A stretch of DNA of 26,303 nt from JBHENN01 sp046262015 (GTDB taxonomy: Bacteria > Actinomycetota > CADDZG01 > WHSQ01). The notes beneath the pieces were generated by a model. That model saw only the letters and a program-made list of their open reading frames with translations, did no database searches and was not told where the DNA came from. Shown here in pieces: positions 7,546 to 14,844 of the stretch. A program made the position numbers and the translations under genes. The stretch is taken from assembly GCA_046262015.1 (NCBI GenBank), contig JBHENN010000054.1:1-26303 (forward strand), read 5' to 3'. Each line of letters opens with the position of its first letter. Position 1 is the stretch's first letter.

Positions 7546-8531
7546 GGCGCGCCATCCAAGAGCGCGGTGCACCTACCGGTACCGAGCTCCGGGCAGTAGT
7601 TGACGACGTAGAGGTTCCACCACTTGCCGTACGACTGGCTGCGGGCGGTGGCGAGCAGCTGCTCCTTGAGGTTGCGGGAGATCTGCGCGAGTGGGGTCAG
7701 GTTGTCGTTGACCACGCCGAGCACGGTGTTGAGATCGGCCAGCTCCTGCTCGAGGTTAGAGCGGTTACCGCGCAGCACCCGGCCGAACCTGGTCGACGCG
7801 TCGTCCAGCTGATCGACGACCCTCTCGATCGTGGGCGTCACCTCGGCGAGGGACTCGAGGAAGCCGGTGAACTCCTCGAGCGAGGTCTGGATCGCGCCGG
7901 ACTGCCCGTTGAGGACCTTGGTCACCTGATCGAGACTGGTCACCAACCGCGCGAACCGCTGCCCGCGCGCGGTCAGGGAGCCGGCGATCTCACCCACGTT
8001 GCCGAGCGTGGCGGCCAGGTCCTTCTCGCGACCCTCGAAGATCTCGACCACCGCTCGGGCGACCGTGTTGATGTCCTGCGGGTTCGTCGATTGGATCAGG
8101 GGCCGCAGGTTGTTGAACACGACCGACAGGTCGAGGGGCGGCACGGTGTTGGCGAGAGGGATCTCGTCGCCGTCCTCGAGCATGTCCGGGGCAGGGTCCT
8201 CCGGCTCCACGAAGTTGAGCACCCTCTGACCGAGCAGGTTGCGGAATCTGATCTCGGCGATCGAGTTGCTGGGCAGCTTGGCGTCTCCGTTCAGTTGCAT
8301 CGACACGACCGCTTCGCCGTCCTCGACCTTGAAGCCGGTGACCTTGCCCACCACCACGCCGGCGACGGTCACCGGGTCGCCCTTGAGGATCCCGGTGACG
8401 TCCGAGAAGCGGGCATCGACCGAGTAGGTGTCCTCGAACGGGCTGAGGTTCCCGATCACCGACGCCAGCCAGAAGGTGACGAAGATCGTGAACACGGTGA
8501 AGGCGGTCAGCTTGATGCCGGTGCTCCTCAC
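7542..8531 (-). CDS. mceB: MCE-family protein, position B
   Basis: A 329-aa MCE protein. Membrane anchor about residues 7-27 (LTAFTVFTIFVTFWLASVIG). The MCE domain is about 36-112 (YSVDARFSDVTGILKGDPV, VTVAGVVVGKVTGFKV, FRNLLGQRVLNFVEP). The helical domain carries regular repeats (GEIAGSLTARGQRFARLVTS and similar). The C-terminal WWNLYVVNYCPELGTGRCTA contains two Cys, as in other MceB proteins. GTG start at 8531 in a 4-nt GTGA overlap with mceA. The conserved NPQDINTVARAVVEIF segment after the MCE domain is usual for this position in the operon. Confidence 0.88.
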   Translation of the reverse strand: MRSTGIKLTAFTVFTIFVTFWLASVIGNLSPFEDTYSVDARFSDVTGILKGDPVTVAGVVVGKVTGFKVEDGEAVVSMQLNGDAKLPSNSIAEIRFRNLLGQRVLNFVEPEDPAPDMLEDGDEIPLANTVPPLDLSVVFNNLRPLIQSTNPQDINTVARAVVEIFEGREKDLAATLGNVGEIAGSLTARGQRFARLVTSLDQVTKVLNGQSGAIQTSLEEFTGFLESLAEVTPTIERVVDQLDDASTRFGRVLRGNRSNLEQELADLNTVLGVVNDNLTPLAQISRNLKEQLLATARSQSYGKWWNLYVVNYCPELGTGRCTALLDGAP

Positions 8532-9685
8532 CGCGGCCCTCCCGCTCCCGAGAGGGGCAAGGCGGGCTTGAACAAGAGCCTGCCGACGTGGTCGGCCGCG
8601 TCGATGCCCAGGGATCGGTAGTCCGCGGTGGTCGGCGCCTTCGGTCCCGGCGCCTCACCCGGCCCGTAGGGGCCGCGGCTGTGCGACAGGATGTTGTGGA
8701 CGCGCCAGCACCGTCCCGGGACCACGTCGCCCGGCGACTTCCCCGGCTCGCTGGTCGGTTGCCGGTAGCGGCAGACGTGATTGAGGTTGCGGATCCACCC
8801 GGAGTTGAACTTCGGGAGCGCGTCGAGGAGCCGGTCGAGGTCGTTCGAGCGCGCCGCCAGTACCCCCAGCACGGTCGCTCCGCGGTCGACGATCCGCGTC
8901 AGGTCGACGAAGCGGGTCTCGAACACGGTGGACAGCTCGCGGAGCAGGGCCGGGGCCTTACGCAGGTTCTCTGCGATGAGGCGCGCACGGGCGGTGGTGA
9001 ACCGGTTGAGGGTGGTGAGGTTCGACATCGATTCGAGTAACGGGCGGTCGACCTCGGACAGCGCCTCCCCCGACTCCGCGAGCTGTCGGATGCCCTCGCG
9101 CAGCAAGGCCTCGTTGTCGTTCGTCGCTTTCAGCGCCACGATCCCGCGCTCGAGGCCCCGGATCGCCGCGTCCTCGTGCCCGGCGAACCCTTCCGCCAGC
9201 GCGGTCAGCGCCCCCGACAGGTTCTCGGGATCGACGGCTTCGAGGATGGGAAGGGCCCGGTTCAGGATCGTTTCCACCTCGAGGGGATCGATCGTCCGGT
9301 CGGCCGTGATCGTGTCGTCCTCGGCGATCTCGCCTTCGGGGCTCTCGGGGTAGAGGAGCTCGACCCACTTCTCGCCGAAGACCGTCTTGGCCCGGATCTG
9401 CGCGCCCGCGTTGGCCGGGATCTGCGGCATCGCGGCAGGGAAGAGCCGCATCTGGATCCGGCAGTTAGACCGGGCTTCGCGGGCGATCGAGCCGATCCGC
9501 CCGACGAGGACGCCGCGCAGCTTGACGTCGCCTCCCTCTCGGATGCCCTGGCCGCAATTCTCGAACTCTGCATACGCGGGGATCGCATCGTTGGTCAGGC
9601 CGCCGTTGACCAGGGTGTAGCCGGAGAGCGCGACGGCACCGGCCGCCAGCGCGACAGCTAACAGTCCGATGAGCGAGCTACGCAA
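8528..9685 (-). CDS. mceA: MCE-family protein, position A
   Basis: A 385-aa MCE protein counted from TTG 9685. The anchor (LIGLLAVALAAGAVALSGYT) is followed by the MCE domain (about residues 36-115: IPAYAEFENCGQGIREGGDV, VKLRGVLVGRIGSIAR, AKTVFGEKWVELLYPE), a helical region to about 290, and a C-terminal part with YRQPTSEP and LGIDAADHV. The start is a puzzle. The reading frame after the upstream in-frame stop (9730-9728) holds no ATG or GTG before the anchor. TTG 9685 lies about 15 nt from the AGGAGG at 9706-9701, whereas an ATC at 9694 lies at the ideal 6 nt and would give the family-typical SRLRSSL N-terminus. The gene may use ATC, or one base may be misread. Confidence 0.87.
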   Translation of the reverse strand: MRSSLIGLLAVALAAGAVALSGYTLVNGGLTNDAIPAYAEFENCGQGIREGGDVKLRGVLVGRIGSIAREARSNCRIQMRLFPAAMPQIPANAGAQIRAKTVFGEKWVELLYPESPEGEIAEDDTITADRTIDPLEVETILNRALPILEAVDPENLSGALTALAEGFAGHEDAAIRGLERGIVALKATNDNEALLREGIRQLAESGEALSEVDRPLLESMSNLTTLNRFTTARARLIAENLRKAPALLRELSTVFETRFVDLTRIVDRGATVLGVLAARSNDLDRLLDALPKFNSGWIRNLNHVCRYRQPTSEPGKSPGDVVPGRCWRVHNILSHSRGPYGPGEAPGPKAPTTADYRSLGIDAADHVGRLLFKPALPLSGAGGPR

Positions 9686-9727
9686 CCTGCTGATGGTGTT
9701 CCTCCTGGCGTGTGGACCGGTCGGCCC

Positions 9728-10585
9728 TCATCCCGCGATGCGGACGGTGTCCGTCACCCCCCACATGAAGATGGAGAGCATCAGGTTCAAGAGGTTGACG
9801 GCCACGATCGATGCGCGGATCGCCTTGCCGACCGCGACCCCCACGCCGGCGGGACCGCCGGTCGCGTTGAACCCGTAGTAGCAGTGGATCAGTGCCACGG
9901 CGACGGCGAAGACGACCGCCTTGATCATCGAATAGAAGACGTCCGTCGGTGGAAGGAAGAGTTGGAAGTAGTGGGCATAGGTCCCCCCCGAGAGACCTAA
10001 CAGCTGGGTCACCACGAGCTCGGTCGCGATGTAGGAGGCGAAGAGGGAGATCAGGTACAAGGGCGTGATCGCGATGACCGCGGCCATGATCCTGGTGGAG
10101 ACGAGATAGGGCACCGGCCGTACGGCCATGACCTCGAGAGCGTCGATCTCCTCGTTGACCCGCATCGCCCCCAGCTCCGCGGTGAAGCCCGCCCCGACCT
10201 GAGCGGCCAGGGTCACGCCGGCGATCAGTGGGGTGATCTCGCGCGTGTTCGCGAACGCCGACACGAACCCGGTGAAGGCTTCCGCTCCGATCAGTTGCAG
10301 ACCCTTGAACCCCTCCAGCCCGACCTGGGTGCCGGTGAAGAAAGCCATGAAGAAGATGACCCCCGCCGTCCCCGCGCCCACGAGCAGAGCCCCGGCTCCG
10401 AGGGTGATCTCGGATATCAAGCGCGTGACCTCGCCCATGTGCCGCGTCGCGAACAGGAGGTCGCCGAGTGACTTGGCCATGAATGTCAGCTGCTCCCCGA
10501 GCGTGGCGAGACCGTCGATCGTGCGCGTGACGACTCGTCCCGGCGCGCCGAACGAGCGCTGGAGCCGGCCGGCCTGGGTTGCCAC
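9728..10585 (-). CDS. yrbEB: YrbE/MlaE-family ABC permease, second copy
   Basis: A 285-aa integral membrane permease of the MlaE family, which pairs with a second YrbE to form the inner-membrane channel of Mce transporters. About five or six hydrophobic segments are visible (for example the GAGALLVGAGTAGVIFFMAF and AAVIAITPLYLISLFASYIA stretches). The family signature lies in the middle: TLAAQVGAGFTAELGAMRVNEEIDALEVMAVRPVPYLV, with the E-x-G-A-M-R-V-x-E-E-I-D-A-L coupling helix that contacts the ATPase. The C-terminal YYGFNATGGPAGVGVAVGKA is also conserved. GTG start at 10585 with GAGAGGACGG upstream, 13 nt after yrbEA ends. It is followed by 42 nt before the mceA TTG. Confidence 0.92.
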   Translation of the reverse strand: MATQAGRLQRSFGAPGRVVTRTIDGLATLGEQLTFMAKSLGDLLFATRHMGEVTRLISEITLGAGALLVGAGTAGVIFFMAFFTGTQVGLEGFKGLQLIGAEAFTGFVSAFANTREITPLIAGVTLAAQVGAGFTAELGAMRVNEEIDALEVMAVRPVPYLVSTRIMAAVIAITPLYLISLFASYIATELVVTQLLGLSGGTYAHYFQLFLPPTDVFYSMIKAVVFAVAVALIHCYYGFNATGGPAGVGVAVGKAIRASIVAVNLLNLMLSIFMWGVTDTVRIAG

Positions 10586-10598
10586 TAGCCGTCCTCTC

Positions 10599-11378
10599 TC
10601 ATCCGAACTTCTGCGGGACGATGGCGAAGTACAGGGCGGTCAGGATGAAGTTGACGAAGAAGACCAGCATGAAGGTGACCACCACCGCGCGGTTCACCGC
10701 GTCGCCCACCCCCTTCGGGCCGCCCTTCGCGTAGAACCCGAAGTAGACGGCGACCATGGCCGCCACGAGCCCGAACAGGCCGGCCTTGATGATCGCAACC
10801 ACGAGGTCCGCGGTTTGAGCCAGGAGGCTGAACGACGCGAGGTATGCGCCCGGGGTTCCTCCCTGGATCACGACGTTGAAGAAGTAGCCGCCGGCGATAC
10901 CGGCGACGGAGACGAATCCATCCAGGAGCATGGCTACGAAGACAGCCGCCCAGATGCGCGGGACCACGAGCGTGGCTATCGGGTTGACCGCGAGGACCTC
11001 CATAGCGGCGATCTCGTCGCGGATCTTCCGGCTGCCGATGTCGGCGCACATCGCGGACCCACCCGCACCGGCGATCAACAAGGCCGCGACGATCGGCGCG
11101 GCTTCCCGCACGACGGCCAGAACCATGGCCGCGCCGGTCTGCGACTCCGCCCCGAGCTGCCGTGCCACGTTCCCCACCTGGAGGGCGATCGTCGCCCCGA
11201 ACGCGATCGAGACGAGCACGGCGGGGAACATCGCGACGCTCGCGATGAACCACGACTGCCGGATGAACTCACGCCATGGGTAGGGCGGCTTCCACATGAT
11301 GCGGAAGGCCTCGAGGGTGATCGCGAACATGTTGCCCGTCTCGACGATCGCCCTCCGGGGAGCCTGGGCGAGCGCCAT
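10599..11378 (-). CDS. yrbEA: YrbE/MlaE-family ABC permease, first copy
   Basis: A 259-aa MlaE-family permease, partner of the downstream yrbEB. The coupling region reads GSAMCADIGSRKIRDEIAAMEVLAVNPIATLVVPRI, the YrbEA version (A-D-I-G-x-R-x-I-R-x-E-I-x-A-M) of the motif in the other permease. Several transmembrane segments follow, and the end carries YFGFYAKGGPKGVGDAVNRAVV. I start it at ATG 11378, 13 nt after the ATPase stop, which gives the usual family length. The only other good start, ATG 11330, would remove 16 residues; neither has a strong ribosome site. Translation is likely coupled to the upstream ATPase gene. Confidence 0.9.
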   Translation of the reverse strand: MALAQAPRRAIVETGNMFAITLEAFRIMWKPPYPWREFIRQSWFIASVAMFPAVLVSIAFGATIALQVGNVARQLGAESQTGAAMVLAVVREAAPIVAALLIAGAGGSAMCADIGSRKIRDEIAAMEVLAVNPIATLVVPRIWAAVFVAMLLDGFVSVAGIAGGYFFNVVIQGGTPGAYLASFSLLAQTADLVVAIIKAGLFGLVAAMVAVYFGFYAKGGPKGVGDAVNRAVVVTFMLVFFVNFILTALYFAIVPQKFG

Positions 11379-11391
11379 CAGAGGGCGTTCT

Positions 11392-12345
11392 TCATGGCGT
11401 CTTCTTCCTTCGACGCGATCCCGCGGACTGGGCGGCGTGGACCTCCGCGAACGGCGCCTCCTCCTCGGCCACGTCGCGGTCGCCGGGAGGGCTGCCCTCG
11501 GGCGGCGCGCCTGCGGCGCGCTCCATCTCCTCGACCTCGGCGGCGGTCCGGCCCACCGTGCTCTGGATCTTGGTGGCGTCCTTCTCTTCCGACATCCCGA
11601 TCGGGCCATCGGTCGCGCCGGCCAGGAACTGCCGCACGACGGGGATGTCCGAGGTGAACATCTCCTTCGCCGGCCCGAACTGGACGAGGTTGCGCCGGTA
11701 GAACATCCCGATGAAGTCGGCGACCCGCTTGGCTGTCGCGATGTCGTGCGTGACGACGATGAATGTCGAGCCGAGCTGCGGGTTGAGGTCGAGCATGAGC
11801 TCGTTCAGGAACGCCGTCCTCACGGGGTCGAGGCCCGAGTCCGGTTCGTCGAACAGGATGATCTCGGGGTCCAGGACCAGCGCTCTCGCCAGTCCGGCAC
11901 GCTTCTTCATCCCGCCGGAGATCTCCCCCGGAAGCTTCTTCTCGGCGCCGGTCAGCCCGACCATCGTCAGCTTCTCGTTGACGATGTCGCGGATCTCCTT
12001 CTCGCTCTTGCGGGTGTGCTCCCGCAAGGGGAACGCCACGTTGTCGTAGATGTTCATCGAGCCGAACAGAGCGCCGTCCTGGAAGAGGACGCCGAACTTG
12101 CGACGTACCTCGAACAGCTCTTTCTCGTTGAGTGCGGGGACGTTCTTGTCGCCGATCCAGACCTCGCCGCGGTCGGGCTTGAGCAGGCCCACCAGGTGCT
12201 TGAGGAAGACGCTCTTGCCCGTCCCCGACGGTCCGAGGATGAGACTGATCTTGCCTTTGGGGATGTCGAAGCTGATGTCTTCGAGGACGGTCTGCGGACC
12301 GAAGGACTTCGTCAGGTTCTTGATGCTGATCGCGACGTCGGACAT
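11392..12345 (-). CDS. ABC transporter ATPase energising the Mce system (MlaF/MceG-like)
   Basis: A 317-aa ABC ATPase, first gene of the operon. Walker A GPSGTGKS is at residues 38-45. The Q-loop region (VLFQDGALFGSMNIYDNVAF) has the MlaF-type 'FQ.GALF' sequence. The signature is ISGGMKKRAGLARAL, Walker B is IILFDEPDSGLDP, and the switch His is in VVTHD. A C-terminal tail of about 65 residues (acidic, then basic RRRKK) lies beyond the ATPase core; mycobacterial MceG also carries a long tail. ATG 12345 has GGGGGGAAG directly upstream. In mycobacteria this ATPase is encoded away from the mce clusters, while in Streptomyces it lies beside them, so the arrangement here is of the latter type. Confidence 0.93.
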   Translation of the reverse strand: MSDVAISIKNLTKSFGPQTVLEDISFDIPKGKISLILGPSGTGKSVFLKHLVGLLKPDRGEVWIGDKNVPALNEKELFEVRRKFGVLFQDGALFGSMNIYDNVAFPLREHTRKSEKEIRDIVNEKLTMVGLTGAEKKLPGEISGGMKKRAGLARALVLDPEIILFDEPDSGLDPVRTAFLNELMLDLNPQLGSTFIVVTHDIATAKRVADFIGMFYRRNLVQFGPAKEMFTSDIPVVRQFLAGATDGPIGMSEEKDATKIQSTVGRTAAEVEEMERAAGAPPEGSPPGDRDVAEEEAPFAEVHAAQSAGSRRRKKTP

Positions 12346-12486
12346 CTTCCCCCCGGGAACGGCCTGCACCACTCCGTGAGCGGCGCCAAGAGTACCCGTA
12401 CCCTGCCAGTATTCGCCTGCTCCCAGGGCATTCCTTCGGCTCGATCCCGGTCCCTTGGCGAGGGGCGGGACTAGTATCCCGGCCCG
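12346..12486. promoter_or_regulatory. Divergent promoter region between mce operon and acyl-CoA dehydrogenase operon
   Basis: The 141 bp hold no gene and must contain both promoters. Toward the right, TAGTAT (12472-12477) lies 9 nt before the ATG at 12487. Toward the left, TACTCT on the minus strand (12394-12389) is a possible -10 for the ATPase gene, with no good -35. A tandem repeat GTACCC-GTACCC (12392-12403) overlaps that box and could be a regulator site. Confidence 0.45.
12472..12477 (+). promoter_or_regulatory. TANNNT -10 box of a probable leaderless promoter (acyl-CoA dehydrogenase)
   Basis: TAGTAT ends 9 nt before the ATG at 12487, and no Shine-Dalgarno-like sequence lies between. 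Transcription starting about 7 nt after the box would begin 2-3 nt from the start codon, as in actinobacterial leaderless mRNAs. Confidence 0.45.
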
Positions 12487-13668
12487 ATGGATTTCCGAGA
12501 CTCGCCGGAGGAGGCCGCCTTCCGAGCCGAGTTGAGGTCGTGGATCGCGACCAACCTCCCCGAGGGGTGGCACGCGCGCGCTCCCACGCGCGGGCGGGCC
12601 GACGACTCCATCGCGCGCAGATGGAGCAAGAAGCTCTCGGACGCCGGCTACGCAGGGCTCACCTGGCCCACCGAGGTGGGTGGAGCGGGGGCTCCCTACA
12701 CCCATCAGGCGATCCTGCTCGAGGAGATGGCGCGCGCCGAGGCTCCCGAGCCGATCGGGGTCATCGGTCTGGGGATGGCGGGTCCGACGATCATCGCCCA
12801 CGGCACCGACGCCCAGAAGGCCCGCTACCTGAGACCGATCCTGTCCGGCGAAGAGGTCTGGTGCCAGGGGTTCTCCGAGCCGGGAGCGGGGTCCGATCTC
12901 GCCTCGCTGCGCTCCCGGGCCGTGCTCGACGGCGATCACTTCGTCGTGAACGGGCAGAAGGTGTGGTCCTCGTTCGCCCACATCGCCGACCACTGCATCC
13001 TGATGGTGCGGACCGACCCGGACGCCCCGAAGCACAGAGGCATCACCTACCTGCTCGCCGACATGCATGCCCCCGGCGTCGAGGTGCGTCCTCTGAGACA
13101 GATAACGGGGGACCCCGAGTTCAACGAGATCTTCTTCACGGACGCGCGCGTTCCGGTGGGGAACGTGGTTGGCGAGGTGAACGATGGCTGGCGCGTCGCG
13201 ATGACGACCTTGCTGCACGAGAGGGGAACGCTCGGGTTCGCACTGACCGCGCGCCTCGAGGTCGCGATGAGCAAGCTCGTCGCGCTGGTCCGAGAGGCGC
13301 GGATCGATGGCCGGTCGGCGGCGGACGACGCGCTGATAAGAGACGCGGTAGCGCAGCGCTGGATCGAGCTCCAGGCTCTCAAGCTCACGAACTACCGCGC
13401 GCTGAGCACCCTGATGAAGACCGGGATCCCCGGCCCGGAGGGGTCGGTGGCCAAGCTGCACTGGTCCGAGTCGAACCAGAAGCTGACGAAGCTCGCCCTG
13501 CAGGTGCTTGGTCCGAACGCCCAACTCGACGGCGACGATGGGACATGGGGCGGCTACTGGCAGTACCTCCAGTTACGCAGCCGTGGCAACACGATCGAAG
13601 CGGGGACCTCTGAGATCCTGCGCAACATCATCTCGGAGCGCGTCCTCGGACTGCCGAGGAGCCGGTGA
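12487..13668 (+). CDS. Acyl-CoA dehydrogenase, probable catalytic subunit of a heteromeric enzyme
   Basis: A 393-aa acyl-CoA dehydrogenase (FadE type). The flavin/substrate motif is GFSEPGAGSDLASL (about residues 128-141), followed by VNGQKVWSSFAHIAD and the ITGDPEFNEIFFTDARVP strand. Near the end, SRGNTIEAGTSEILRN lacks the Glu of the MCAD-type Y-E-G-T motif. A Glu at about residue 245, in TLLHERGTLG, sits where isovaleryl-CoA dehydrogenase and the mycobacterial FadE26-type subunits place their catalytic base. That pattern and the neighbouring partner gene suggest an alpha2beta2 enzyme like those acting on steroid side-chain CoA esters. The ATG at 12487 has no ribosome site and is probably leaderless. 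Substrate is inference. Confidence 0.87.
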   Translation: MDFRDSPEEAAFRAELRSWIATNLPEGWHARAPTRGRADDSIARRWSKKLSDAGYAGLTWPTEVGGAGAPYTHQAILLEEMARAEAPEPIGVIGLGMAGPTIIAHGTDAQKARYLRPILSGEEVWCQGFSEPGAGSDLASLRSRAVLDGDHFVVNGQKVWSSFAHIADHCILMVRTDPDAPKHRGITYLLADMHAPGVEVRPLRQITGDPEFNEIFFTDARVPVGNVVGEVNDGWRVAMTTLLHERGTLGFALTARLEVAMSKLVALVREARIDGRSAADDALIRDAVAQRWIELQALKLTNYRALSTLMKTGIPGPEGSVAKLHWSESNQKLTKLALQVLGPNAQLDGDDGTWGGYWQYLQLRSRGNTIEAGTSEILRNIISERVLGLPRSR

Positions 13669-13697
13669 GCCGCGGGCGCGCCGGGGAGCCCGCGTAG

Positions 13698-14801
13698 ATG
13701 GACTTCGCGTTCTCCGAAGAGCAGGAGATGCTTCGGTCGCAGGCGCGCGCATACCTGGCGGACCGCTTCCCACCCGAGCGCGTGGCCGAGCTCGCAGACG
13801 CCGAGGTCCCACCGGGACTCGGCGACCTCGCGTGGGGCGAGATCGCCGAGTTGGGGTGGATCGGTTTGTCGGTGCCCGAGTCTCACGGTGGCGCCGGCAT
13901 GGGGTTCCTCGACGAGGCCGTCCTGTTCGAGGAGCTGGGCCGGGCCCTCTATCCCGGCCCTTACTTCGCTACGGTCGCGCTCGCGATCCCGGCGCTTCAC
14001 GCCGGAGGCGCGGACCTGACCGATGTCATCTCGGGAGCGGCCGCGGCGACGCTCGCCTGGGCCGAGCCCTCGGGTCCGAACCGGCTGGACGCCCGAGGCG
14101 CGCTTGCCACCACTGCCGAGGAGAGCGCCGCCGGCTGGACCCTCACCGGCGACAAGGTGCTGGTGCCCGACCTCACGGTCGCCGGCCGGGTCGCCGTCGT
14201 GGCGGCCGCGCCTGCCGGGGTCGGGATCTGGGAGGCGGCGGGGCGAGGTCTCGATATGCGGGCGCTCGTGTCGACCGACACCACGCGCAGACTGGGAACC
14301 CTCACGCTGGCGGCCTCCTCCGCCCTGCCCCTGGTCGCTCCGGGTGCGGGGGAGCGGGTGGTTGCGGCCATCCGGTCCCGTGCCCACGCCGCCCTGGCGC
14401 TGGAAGCCGTTGGGGTGGCGAGCAAGGCGTTGGAGGGCGCCGTCTCCTTCGCCCGGGAGAGGAACCAGTTCGGCAAACCGATCGGCTCCTACCAGGCCGT
14501 GGCGCATCCGATCGCGACGACCTACATGGAGACCGAGCTGGCGCGTTCGCTCGCTTACTGGGCAGCGTGGTGCGTGGCGGAGGACGACGCTCAGGCCCCG
14601 GTTGCCGCGGCGGCGGCGAAGTCGTTCGCGGCAGAGGCAGCCGTGGCCGCGTGCGAACGCAGCATGCAGGTCCACGGCGGTGTGGGGTTCACCTGGGAGC
14701 ATCCACTTCACCGCTATTACAAGAGAGCCCGATGGATCGAGTCATTCGACGGCTTCGGGCCGGCGCAGCGCGCGAGCGTCGCCGACGCGCTCCTCGGCTG
14801 A
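13698..14801 (+). CDS. Acyl-CoA dehydrogenase-like protein, probable non-catalytic partner subunit
   Basis: A 367-aa protein of the acyl-CoA dehydrogenase fold. The N-terminal helical domain (MDFAFSEEQEMLRSQARAYL) and the C-terminal FAD-binding segment (RERNQFGKPIGSYQAVAH, then QVHGGVGFTWEHPLHRYYKRA) are well kept. The middle beta domain is shortened and degenerate, and the C-terminus has no E-G-T motif or other evident catalytic Glu. Such divergent copies pair with a catalytic subunit in the mycobacterial FadE26/27 and FadE28/29 type heterotetramers. It follows its likely partner by 29 nt, with GGGGAG upstream of the ATG, so the two are co-transcribed. Confidence 0.85.
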   Translation: MDFAFSEEQEMLRSQARAYLADRFPPERVAELADAEVPPGLGDLAWGEIAELGWIGLSVPESHGGAGMGFLDEAVLFEELGRALYPGPYFATVALAIPALHAGGADLTDVISGAAAATLAWAEPSGPNRLDARGALATTAEESAAGWTLTGDKVLVPDLTVAGRVAVVAAAPAGVGIWEAAGRGLDMRALVSTDTTRRLGTLTLAASSALPLVAPGAGERVVAAIRSRAHAALALEAVGVASKALEGAVSFARERNQFGKPIGSYQAVAHPIATTYMETELARSLAYWAAWCVAEDDAQAPVAAAAAKSFAAEAAVAACERSMQVHGGVGFTWEHPLHRYYKRARWIESFDGFGPAQRASVADALLG

Positions 14802-14814
14802 GGATCCGCCGGCG

Positions 14815-14826
14815 CTCCCGCGGGAG
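14815..14826. other. Perfect 12-bp palindrome CTCCCGCGGGAG
   Basis: The self-complementary CTCCCGCGGGAG lies just after the acyl-CoA dehydrogenase stop and 4 nt before the TATATT box of the next gene. Lacking a loop and a T tract, it is a poor terminator; its place against the -10 box fits a regulator site equally well. Confidence 0.3.
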
Positions 14827-14830
14827 GGCC

Positions 14831-14836
14831 TATATT
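14831..14836 (+). promoter_or_regulatory. TATATT -10 box of a probable leaderless promoter (SCP2-hydrolase gene)
   Basis: TATATT is one base from the TATAAT consensus. It ends 8 nt before the ATG at 14845 (and 2 nt before an in-frame ATG at 14839). No Shine-Dalgarno is present. Start of transcription near 14843-14845 would favour the second ATG. Confidence 0.5.
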
Positions 14837-14844
14837 CGATGCCC

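Noticed and set aside
11392..13524. Minus-strand frame extending the ATPase by nearly 400 residues upstream
   Set aside because: The extension runs antisense through the acyl-CoA dehydrogenase gene and is low-complexity. The ATPase has its own ATG at 12345 with a ribosome site.
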